From positions 1-8,357 of the forward strand of contig JAKEGI010000136.1 of the NCBI GenBank assembly GCA_022615595.1: a stretch of 8,357 bases of DNA, read 5' to 3'. A model generated the notes under the pieces. The model did no database searches. It was given only the letters and a program-made list of their open reading frames with translations, and had not been told where the DNA came from. The translations under genes were made by a program, and so were the position numbers. This DNA comes from Bacteroidales bacterium (GTDB lineage Bacteria; Bacteroidota; Bacteroidia; Bacteroidales; VadinHA17). How positions within the stretch are numbered: position 1 is the stretch's first letter; every line of letters begins with the position of its first letter. Shown piece by piece: positions 1 to 5,914 of this stretch.

Positions 1-24
1 ATTTCGAAAAATCTCTTTACGGTA

Positions 25-56
25 TATTTCAGAGAGCGGAATGCAGTTCTGAAATA
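25..56. repeat. 9-bp inverted repeat (hairpin) upstream of glnN
   Basis: Bases 25-33 (TATTTCAGA) are the exact reverse complement of bases 48-56 (TCTGAAATA), with a 14-base loop. The stem is AT-rich and is followed by A-rich rather than T-rich sequence on the + strand, so it is not a classic intrinsic terminator for rightward transcription. It could be the end of an upstream transcript, an operator, or chance. All three + frames are open through this stretch, so it may also lie inside the tail of an upstream gene. Confidence 0.35.
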
Positions 57-81
57 AAAATTGGTTAAAATTTGATCAGCA

Positions 82-100
82 CCCCCTAAAATAGAGGGGG
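82..100. terminator. Possible terminator hairpin between the upstream gene and glnN
   Basis: CCCCCT (82-87) pairs perfectly with AGGGGG (95-100) around a 7-base loop, giving a compact stem with five G-C pairs. The downstream + strand is A-rich (107-113), so a rightward terminator would lack its U-run. Read leftward, the stem is followed by only a short T stretch. A role in ending a transcript before the glnN promoter is an inference from position. It could also be a regulatory hairpin in a longer glnN leader if transcription starts further upstream. Confidence 0.35.
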
Positions 101-169
101 CATAGCAAAAAAAGTTAATAAATATTTAATAATATCTCAATGTTTTATGGGGTATTCTGTGAAATGATT

Positions 170-177
170 TATTTTTG
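170..177 (+). promoter_or_regulatory. Bacteroidota -7 promoter box for glnN (TATTTTTG)
   Basis: TATTTTTG matches the Bacteroidota sigma-factor -7 consensus TAnnTTTG at every fixed position and ends 14 bases before the glnN ATG. No clear TTG -33 element lies about 20 bases upstream, only a T-rich stretch at 141-150. The region is very AT-rich, so a chance match is possible. If it is real, the 5' leader is only about 10 bases and leaves no room for a riboswitch or a Shine-Dalgarno site. Confidence 0.5.
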
Positions 178-191
178 TCAAAAAAAAGATC

Positions 192-2381
192 ATGGCAGAA
201 TTACGTTTCAGTGCATTGAAGGAGTTATTCACCAGGGAGCCTGTTGAGGTTCTCCTGCCGAAAGAGACTGTATCGGCATACTTTGCCGTCAACGTTTTTG
301 ACAAGCTCAAGATGGAGCGCTATCTCTCGAGGGAGGCATTCAGGGCAGTAATGACTGCGATTGACGAGGGGACGCCAATCAACAGGCAGATAGCGGATCA
401 GGTTGCTACAGGCATGCAGGCCTGGGCGATGGAGAGGGGTGTGACTCATTTTACTCACTGGTTTCATCCGCTCACTGATGCCACTGCAGAGAAGCATGAT
501 TCTTTTATTGGGAGAGGAGAGCGAGGCGTCATGATTGAGATCTTCTCCGGAGAGGTTCTTGTGCAGCAGGAGCCTGATGCCTCCAGTTTTCCCAGCGGAG
601 GCATAAGAAACACTTTTGAGGCGCGCGGCTATACCGCCTGGGATGTCTCCTCGCCGGCCTTTATCGTTGGCACCACTCTTTGCATACCAACAGTGTTTGT
701 TTCATACACCGGAGAGGCGCTTGACTATAAGACTCCCCTCCTCCGATCCCTTGCAGCACTCGACCATGCGGCAGTGGAGGTGTGCCACCTCTTTGACAAG
801 GATGTAAAGAAGGTAATCGCCACACTGGGATGGGAACAGGAATATTTCCTTATTGACGAGGCTCTCTATTATGCGCGTCCTGACCTCATGCTTGCTGACC
901 GTACCCTGATGGGCCATCCGTCCTCCAAGGATCAGCAGCTCTCAGATCATTATTTCGGGTCAATACCTGAAAGAGTGAAAGCTTTCATGAGAGAGTTTGA
1001 ATATGAAGCCTACAAGCTAGGCATACCTGTTAAAACACGTCATAATGAGGTTGCTCCGAACCAGTTCGAATGCGCTCCGGTATATGAGGAGGCCAATCTT
1101 GCCGTTGACCATAATCAGCTTATCATGGATGTGATGCGCAGGGTGGCCCGCAAACATAAGTTCAGGGTTCTTTTTCATGAAAAGCCATTCGCTGATGTCA
1201 ACGGCTCAGGCAAGCACAGTAACTGGTCAATGGCTACCGACACCGGTGTAAACCTCCTCTCTCCGGGCAAAAACCCGAAGAGCAATATGCAGTTCCTGAC
1301 ATTCCTTATTAATGTCGTCAAGGCTGTGAATGATAACCAGGAGCTGCTTCGCGCCAGTGTTATGAATGAGAATAACTCATACAGGCTCGGTGGACATGAG
1401 GCCCCTCCGGCAATAATATCAGTCTTTCTCGGGACATATCTCTCGGGCATTCTCGAGGATATTGCCAGCAAGGTTAAAGACAAGAAGATGACGCCGCAGG
1501 AGAAGACTGAAATAAAGCTTGGTCTCGGCAAGATCCCTGAGATACTGCTTGACAACACTGACCGCAACCGCACGTCGCCATTTGCTTTCACCGGAAACAG
1601 GTTTGAGTTCAGGGCTGTCGGATCATCGGCCAACTGCAGCTCGGCAATGATAGTGCTCAATGCTGCCGTAACACGTCAGTTAAGGGCCTTCACTAAGGAA
1701 GTAGGTACCCTTGTTGACAGGGGAAGGAAAAAGGATGAGGCTATCTTCCAGGTTCTCAAAAGGTATATAATTGATTCTGAGCGGATAAGGTTTGAGGGCG
1801 ATGGTTACAGTGCCGAATGGCACCGTGAGGCAAAGAGGAGAGGGCTCTCATCAGAGATGAGTGTTCCGCTGACACTGAAGTCGTACATTAACAGCTCGTC
1901 ACATGAGACCCTGCTCGGAACAGGGGTTTTCACCGAACGTGAGCTCGAGAGCAGGCTGGAGGTCGAACTTGAAAAATTCACCAAGAAGGTTCAGATAGAG
2001 GCCCGTGTTCTGGGTGATCTTGCAATAAACCATATCATCCCCACAGCTGTCGGTTATATGACCACCCTTATTGATAATGTCAGGGGGTTGCGTGACATCT
2101 TTGATGACAATGACTACATGAGGCTTGCAGGAGCACGTAAAGAGCTCATCGTAAGCATCTCCGATCATATATCAATGATAAAGAAGCTGGTCGGCGACAT
2201 GATAGAGGAGAGGAAGAAAGCGAACATCATTGAAGATCCGTTCAAGAAGGCTGTCACCTATGAGAGCAGGGTGAAACCCTACCTGGGAGAGATAAGAAAC
2301 CACATCGACAAGCTTGAGCTTGTGATTGACAATGAGATGTGGCCCCTGCCCAAATACCGTGAGCTGCTGTTTACAAGGTAG
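192..2381 (+). CDS. glnN: Glutamine synthetase type III (GlnN)
   Basis: Makes glutamine from glutamate and ammonia with ATP in the cytoplasm, the main entry of ammonia into organic nitrogen. At 729 residues it has the usual length of GSIII, well above the roughly 450-470 of type I enzymes. The GSIII N-terminal region covers about residues 1-200. The catalytic core then shows E-x-E (215-217, WEQEYF), NEVAPNQFECAP (285-296), HEKPFADVNGSGKHSNWS (329-346), and GNRFEFRAVGSS (468-479). The C-terminal 230 residues are charged and helical. The ATG at 192 starts MAELRFSALKELF, typical of the family, and lies just after a -7 promoter box. No PII-type or adenylylation gene is adjacent, and no nitrogen-control operator is recognisable. 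It stands 73 bases from the next promoter-bearing gene, so it is probably monocistronic. Intact, no anomalies seen. Confidence 0.96.
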   Translation: MAELRFSALKELFTREPVEVLLPKETVSAYFAVNVFDKLKMERYLSREAFRAVMTAIDEGTPINRQIADQVATGMQAWAMERGVTHFTHWFHPLTDATAEKHDSFIGRGERGVMIEIFSGEVLVQQEPDASSFPSGGIRNTFEARGYTAWDVSSPAFIVGTTLCIPTVFVSYTGEALDYKTPLLRSLAALDHAAVEVCHLFDKDVKKVIATLGWEQEYFLIDEALYYARPDLMLADRTLMGHPSSKDQQLSDHYFGSIPERVKAFMREFEYEAYKLGIPVKTRHNEVAPNQFECAPVYEEANLAVDHNQLIMDVMRRVARKHKFRVLFHEKPFADVNGSGKHSNWSMATDTGVNLLSPGKNPKSNMQFLTFLINVVKAVNDNQELLRASVMNENNSYRLGGHEAPPAIISVFLGTYLSGILEDIASKVKDKKMTPQEKTEIKLGLGKIPEILLDNTDRNRTSPFAFTGNRFEFRAVGSSANCSSAMIVLNAAVTRQLRAFTKEVGTLVDRGRKKDEAIFQVLKRYIIDSERIRFEGDGYSAEWHREAKRRGLSSEMSVPLTLKSYINSSSHETLLGTGVFTERELESRLEVELEKFTKKVQIEARVLGDLAINHIIPTAVGYMTTLIDNVRGLRDIFDDNDYMRLAGARKELIVSISDHISMIKKLVGDMIEERKKANIIEDPFKKAVTYESRVKPYLGEIRNHIDKLELVIDNEMWPLPKYRELLFTR

Positions 2382-2436
2382 AGTAAGCTGGCGGCAATAA
2401 TTAAGCGGCTGCATCGTTAAGATTAAGAACAATCAT

Positions 2437-2444
2437 TACTTTTG
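2437..2444 (+). promoter_or_regulatory. Bacteroidota -7 promoter box for the OmpA-family gene (TACTTTTG)
   Basis: TACTTTTG matches TAnnTTTG perfectly and continues as TACTTTTGCA, the same ten-base form (TACYTTTGCA) found upstream of prfA. A -33 TTG is not evident; TCG at 2414-2416 would be at the right distance with one mismatch. Transcription starting about 6-7 bases downstream (near 2450) would leave almost no leader before the ATG at 2455 but about 16 bases before the ATG at 2467, which favours the later start. Confidence 0.6.
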
Positions 2445-2466
2445 CAGTAAACGAATGCGGCACCGT

Positions 2467-4443
2467 ATGAATAACAGTTTTTTCCGGCTTGTGGCTCTGT
2501 TGCTGCTCATCCCGCTTGCTCTCAATGCGCAGAAGCAGAAATCGGAACGGGCCTATGCAGCATTCCAGTCAGGAAGCTACTATGAGGCCATTGACCTGTT
2601 CAAGGATGTCTACTCCAGGACCCGTGACAAACAAATCAAGGCAGACATGGTTTTTATGGTGTCAGAGTGCTACAGGCTTGTCAATGACGCGAAGAATGCC
2701 GAATTATGGTACAAGAAAGCAGTGAAGTCTGCCTTCCCTAAACCAGAGGCACAATACTGGCTGGCAGAGAGCACAAAGAAGCTGGGCCGATATCCCCAGG
2801 CTATCGAGGAGTTCAGAAAGTACCGTCAGCTCGTGCCGGGTGATCCGCGTACTGACCAACAGATCAGGGCATGTGAACTGGCCATGGAGTGGCTTGCCTC
2901 TCCGGAATCATACAAGGTCGAAGAACTAAGGGAGGTCAATTCAAAAGACTCTGACTTCAGTCCGGCATTTGCACGCGACGATTATGGACTTGTATGGTTC
3001 ACATCGTCACGTGATGATGCCCAGGGCAATAAGGAACACGGGGCTACAGGGCAGAATTTTACGGATCTTTTTGAGACCAGGCTTGATAAGAAAGGCAAAT
3101 GGAGCACACCTGTGCCTGTCAGTTACCTTAACAGTGAGTTTGAAGACGGGGCCCCGTCATTTACAGCTGACTATACCGAGGTGTTCTTCACCAGGTGCGA
3201 AGCCGGCAAACGTGAGAACAAAGGGTGTGTCATAATGTTTTCCATGCGCGAAGGCACTCAGTGGTCTGAACCGGAGAAGATTGAAATTCTTGCTGATTCA
3301 CTTGTTGCTGCACACCCGGCTGTCACACCTGACGGATCGACACTCTATTTCGTATCTGATATTCCCGGAGGCTTCGGAGGAAAGGATATCTACAAGGCAA
3401 CCAGGAAGTCGGCAGGTAATTCATGGTCACGTCCTGAAAATGCAGGGCCGGATATCAATACAAGGGGAAATGAGTTATTCCCTTACATCCGCGACAACGG
3501 TATACTCTATTTTGCCTCAGACGGTCATATAGGGATGGGAGGGCTTGATATCTTCAGGGCAGTGCCTCAGACCGGAGATAAATGGCTTGTTCAGAACATG
3601 AGGCCACCGATCAACAGCAATGCTGATGACTTCGGCATAACATTCGAGAGAGAGGCTGAGAAGGGATTATTCAGTTCGACTCGAAAAGGGAGGGGAGAAG
3701 ATGACCTCTATTCATTTGAGATGCCGCCGCTGGTTTTCAGCATTACAGGACTGGTGAAGGATGAGAAGACAGGGCAGCCTGTGCCGGGTGCCATAGTGCA
3801 GCTGATAGCCAGCGACGGGGCAAACATGCAGGCGGAGACGGGTAACGTGGGCGACTTCAAGTTCAGTCTGCGTCCGGAGGTTGATTATATCTTCCTTGCC
3901 TCTAAAAAAGGTTTTCTGAACGGCAAGGAAAAAGAGACGACACGAGGTCAGGACAAGAGTCGCGAATTTATGGCAACGATTGTTCTTACGCCGATTGACA
4001 GGCCTATTGAGCTGCCGAACATTTTCTACGACTTTGGAAAATGGGACCTGCGTCCGGAGTCAATGGTGTCGCTTGATAAGCTTGTAGAGACACTGAATGA
4101 TAACCCGAACATCACTATCGAGCTGATGTCACATACAGACTCGCGTGACACCGAAGAGTATAACCTCGATCTGTCTCAGAAAAGAGCGCAGTCGGTGGTT
4201 GACTATCTCATCGGAAAAGGTATCGAAAGAGAAAGACTCACCCCAAAAGGCTATGGCGAAGCCAGCCCTAAAGTGGTTGATGCACTGATAGTTCAGGAGT
4301 CTTCGTTCCTGCGCTCCGGGGCCACTCTGACTGAACAATACATAAACACGCTGCAGAGTGATGAGCAGAAAGAGATTGCTCACCAGATCAATCGCCGCAC
4401 CGAGTTCAGGGTTATAAGAACTGACTATGAGCCGGCGAAATAA
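2467..4443 (+). CDS. PorE-like OmpA-family envelope protein (TPR, beta-propeller, carboxypeptidase-regulatory-like and OmpA domains)
   Basis: A 658-residue exported protein, numbered from the ATG at 2467; an in-frame ATG at 2455 would add four residues. Residues 1-21 form a hydrophobic signal peptide ending LNA-Q. TPR-like helices follow at about 27-145. Roughly 160-415 holds five PD40-type beta-propeller blades, with repeats such as TPDGSTLYFVSD (287-298) and DNGILYFASDG (343-353). A CarboxypepD-regulatory-like beta-sandwich spans about 424-510. The C-terminal OmpA peptidoglycan-binding domain (515-655) has SHTD (555-558), NLDLSQKRA (566-574), and NRRTEFRV (642-649). This order matches Porphyromonas gingivalis PorE (PG1058), a type IX secretion component that links the outer membrane to peptidoglycan. 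PorE is a lipoprotein, but no lipobox cysteine is visible here, so lipid anchoring is not predicted. Bacteroidota carry several paralogues of this layout, so a secretion role is inference. Its own promoter box lies upstream and the purM-like gene follows after 29 bases. Confidence 0.9.
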   Translation: MNNSFFRLVALLLLIPLALNAQKQKSERAYAAFQSGSYYEAIDLFKDVYSRTRDKQIKADMVFMVSECYRLVNDAKNAELWYKKAVKSAFPKPEAQYWLAESTKKLGRYPQAIEEFRKYRQLVPGDPRTDQQIRACELAMEWLASPESYKVEELREVNSKDSDFSPAFARDDYGLVWFTSSRDDAQGNKEHGATGQNFTDLFETRLDKKGKWSTPVPVSYLNSEFEDGAPSFTADYTEVFFTRCEAGKRENKGCVIMFSMREGTQWSEPEKIEILADSLVAAHPAVTPDGSTLYFVSDIPGGFGGKDIYKATRKSAGNSWSRPENAGPDINTRGNELFPYIRDNGILYFASDGHIGMGGLDIFRAVPQTGDKWLVQNMRPPINSNADDFGITFEREAEKGLFSSTRKGRGEDDLYSFEMPPLVFSITGLVKDEKTGQPVPGAIVQLIASDGANMQAETGNVGDFKFSLRPEVDYIFLASKKGFLNGKEKETTRGQDKSREFMATIVLTPIDRPIELPNIFYDFGKWDLRPESMVSLDKLVETLNDNPNITIELMSHTDSRDTEEYNLDLSQKRAQSVVDYLIGKGIERERLTPKGYGEASPKVVDALIVQESSFLRSGATLTEQYINTLQSDEQKEIAHQINRRTEFRVIRTDYEPAK

Positions 4444-4472
4444 TACTGCAGCTCACTTACTGCCATAAGAGC

Positions 4473-5642
4473 ATGACTGACAGGTCTCGTTACTCACGGA
4501 GAGGAGTCTCATCTGGGAAGGAAGATGTGCATGCCGCGATCAGGAAGGTTGATAAAGGTCTTTTTCCGGGTGCTTTCTGCAAGGTTGTGCCTGACATGCT
4601 CGGAGGCGACCCGGAGTACTGTAACATCATGCATGCTGACGGTGCAGGGACCAAGTCATCACTTGCATATGTATACTGGAAAGAGACAGGCGACATCTCT
4701 GTCTGGAAGGGTATTGCCCAGGATGCAGTGGTCATGAACCTTGATGACCTGCTCTGCGTGGGCGCTACCGACAACATTCTTCTGTCATCCACCATTGGGC
4801 GCAACAGGAATCTCATCCCCGGTGAGGTAATAAGTGCGGTTATTGAGGGCACTGAGGAATTCCTCGGCAGCTTGCGCAAGGCAGGCATTGGCATATGGTC
4901 AACGGGCGGCGAGACAGCTGACGTGGGCGACCTCGTCAGAACAATTATTGTCGACTCAACCGTCACTGCCCGGATGCGCCGCAGTGATGTCATAATCAAT
5001 ACCGGAATAAGACCAGGTGACGTTATTGTTGGGCTTGCCTCATCGGGTCAGACCACCTGGGAGAGCGAATATAACGGAGGGATGGGCAGTAATGGCCTTA
5101 CATCAGCCAGGCATGATATCTTTGAAAAGTACCTTGCCGGCCTCTACCCTGAGAGCTATGACCCTGCCATGCCTGAGACGCTGGTTTATTCGGGCAGGTC
5201 AAAGCTGACTGATCCTACCGTCGTGCCTGGCATTGACGCCGGTAAGCTGGTACTCTCTCCAACGCGAACCTATGCTCCTGTCATCATAAAGATTCTCGGG
5301 TCAATGCGCCATAAGATCCACGGTATGGTCCATTGTTCGGGAGGAGGACAGACAAAAGTGCTCCATTTCATTGACAGGATGCATGTTATAAAAGACAATC
5401 TCTTCCCTGTGCCTCCTCTTTTTGAGATGATACAGAGGAGTTCCTCAGCTCCATGGGAAGAGATGTACCGGGTCTTCAACATGGGGCACCGGATGGAGCT
5501 CTTCGTCAGACAGGAAGATGCTCAGCCAATCATTGATATAGCTGCTTCATTCAACCTGGAAGCCAGGGTTGTGGGGCACTGCGAAGCCGCTCCTTCAAGG
5601 CAGCTTACCATAAGCACCGATGTCGGTGAGTTTCAATATTAA
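4473..5642 (+). CDS. purM: AIR synthase (phosphoribosylformylglycinamidine cyclo-ligase), Bacteroidota-type PurM
   Basis: Probably catalyses ATP-dependent closure of formylglycinamidine ribonucleotide to 5-aminoimidazole ribonucleotide, step five of purine synthesis, in the cytoplasm. Its 389 residues exceed the roughly 345 of E. coli PurM, and the motifs are divergent but recognisable. HADGAGTK (54-61) stands for the usual TDGVGTK, and GGETAD (145-150) for GGETAE. LASSGQTTWESEYNGGMGSNGLT (188-210) is the glycine-rich SSG...SNG segment, LSPTRTYAPV (261-270) matches the LxPTRIY motif, HCSGGGQTK (287-295) the HITGGG loop, and FNMGHRMEL (335-343) the FNMG motif. Databases often label this form only 'AIR synthase-related'. 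The ATG at 4473 gives the family-typical N-terminus (RYSRRGVSSGKEDVH). No promoter box is visible in the 29-base gap before it, so transcription with the OmpA gene is likely. Being the true AIR synthase is inference, and depends on no conventional purM existing elsewhere in the genome. Confidence 0.88.
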   Translation: MTDRSRYSRRGVSSGKEDVHAAIRKVDKGLFPGAFCKVVPDMLGGDPEYCNIMHADGAGTKSSLAYVYWKETGDISVWKGIAQDAVVMNLDDLLCVGATDNILLSSTIGRNRNLIPGEVISAVIEGTEEFLGSLRKAGIGIWSTGGETADVGDLVRTIIVDSTVTARMRRSDVIINTGIRPGDVIVGLASSGQTTWESEYNGGMGSNGLTSARHDIFEKYLAGLYPESYDPAMPETLVYSGRSKLTDPTVVPGIDAGKLVLSPTRTYAPVIIKILGSMRHKIHGMVHCSGGGQTKVLHFIDRMHVIKDNLFPVPPLFEMIQRSSSAPWEEMYRVFNMGHRMELFVRQEDAQPIIDIAASFNLEARVVGHCEAAPSRQLTISTDVGEFQY

Positions 5643-5647
5643 GATAA

Positions 5648-5789
5648 GGTGCAGGGTGCATGGTACAAGGTACAAGGTGCCAGTCTTCAGGGACTCCTCA
5701 GTCCTCAGTCCTCAGTCTCCGGTCTTCGGTCTCCGGTCTTCGGTCTCCGGTCTCCGGTCTTCGGTCTCCGGTCTTCGGTCTTCCGTCTT
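5648..5789. repeat. Heptanucleotide tandem array, about 20 units in unbroken 7-base phase
   Basis: Reading in steps of seven from 5648 gives three successive families. First come GGTGCAG, GGTGCAT, GGTACAA, GGTACAA and GGTGCCA (5648-5682). Two transitional units follow (5683-5696), then CTCAGTC three times (5697-5717), then ten units alternating TCCGGTC and TTCGGTC (5718-5787, the last one TTCCGTC). No unit is gained or lost by one base anywhere, so the whole tract keeps one register despite the change of sequence. Because seven is not a multiple of three and the units contain no stop codon, all three + frames are open across it. This explains apparent overlapping reading frames that are not genes. 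Confidence 0.95.
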
Positions 5790-5811
5790 CAAATCGCCTA
5801 TCCCCCCTCTT

Positions 5812-5853
5812 CCTCAACCTCAACCTCAACCTCAACCTTATCCTCAACCTATC
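5812..5853. repeat. Hexanucleotide tandem repeat (CCTCAA), seven units
   Basis: Four perfect CCTCAA units (5812-5835) are followed by CCTTAT (5836-5841), another CCTCAA (5842-5847), and CCTATC (5848-5853), all in register. It lies 22 bases after the heptamer array and continues the same strand bias, with pyrimidines strongly predominating on the + strand until about 5880. The tract ends 61 bases before the prfA start codon and just upstream of the prfA promoter. Confidence 0.9.
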
Positions 5854-5863
5854 CTCCTGCTCC

Positions 5864-5893
5864 TTGCTATCTGCTTTCCTTTGATTACCTTTG
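5864..5893 (+). promoter_or_regulatory. Bacteroidota promoter for prfA-pyrF (TTG, 19 bases, TACCTTTG)
   Basis: A -33 TTG (5864-5866) is separated by 19 bases from a perfect -7 box, TACCTTTG (5886-5893). This agrees with the Bacteroidota consensus of TTG, about 19-21 bases, then TAnnTTTG. The -7 box reads on as TACCTTTGCA, like the OmpA gene's box. Initiation near 5900 would give a leader of about 15 bases before the ATG at 5915. The promoter sits at the downstream edge of the repeat-filled gap. Confidence 0.65.
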
Positions 5894-5914
5894 CACCCTG
5901 AAATTAAGCATACA

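Larger units (their letters stand above)
5652..5900. repeat. 9-bp inverted repeat bracketing the repeat tract
   Basis: CAGGGTGCA at 5652-5660 is the exact reverse complement of TGCACCCTG at 5892-5900. The arms enclose the heptamer and hexamer arrays and sit close to both ends of the purM-prfA gap. Pairing does not extend beyond nine bases on either side, and no target-site duplication is evident. The left arm belongs to the GGTGCA-type heptamers and the right arm overlaps the prfA -7 box. It may be the ends of a small non-autonomous insertion, or a coincidence of repetitive sequence. Confidence 0.4.

Noticed and set aside
1..57. Possible C-terminal tail of an upstream gene (frame 1 open to TAA at 55-57, ending RERNAVLK)
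   Set aside because: All three frames are open for at least 50 bases here, so nothing distinguishes a real coding tail from chance in so short a stretch.
1175..1660. 161-residue open frame on the - strand inside glnN
   Set aside because: Antisense to the most conserved catalytic part of GlnN, with no promoter or family resemblance; a by-product of the codon use of the real gene.
2382..2436. Terminator between glnN and the OmpA gene
   Set aside because: The gap contains an imperfect direct repeat (TAAGCTGGCGGCA / TAAGCGGCTGCA) but no convincing inverted repeat followed by a T-run.
4444..4472. Separate promoter for the purM-like gene in the 29-base gap
   Set aside because: No TAnnTTTG box or -33 element fits in or just before the gap, so co-transcription with the OmpA gene is the simpler reading.
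4490..4999. 169-residue open frame on the - strand inside the purM-like gene
   Set aside because: Complement of a strongly conserved coding region; its composition is simply the reverse reading of purM codons.
5683..5789. High density of type IIS restriction motifs (GGTCTC and GTCTTC) in the heptamer array
   Set aside because: Both words follow automatically from repeating CGGTCTC and CGGTCTT; there is no modification or restriction gene nearby and no need for a separate explanation.
5648..5853. CRISPR array
   Set aside because: Units are 6-7 bases in direct tandem with no spacers, and no cas genes are present.
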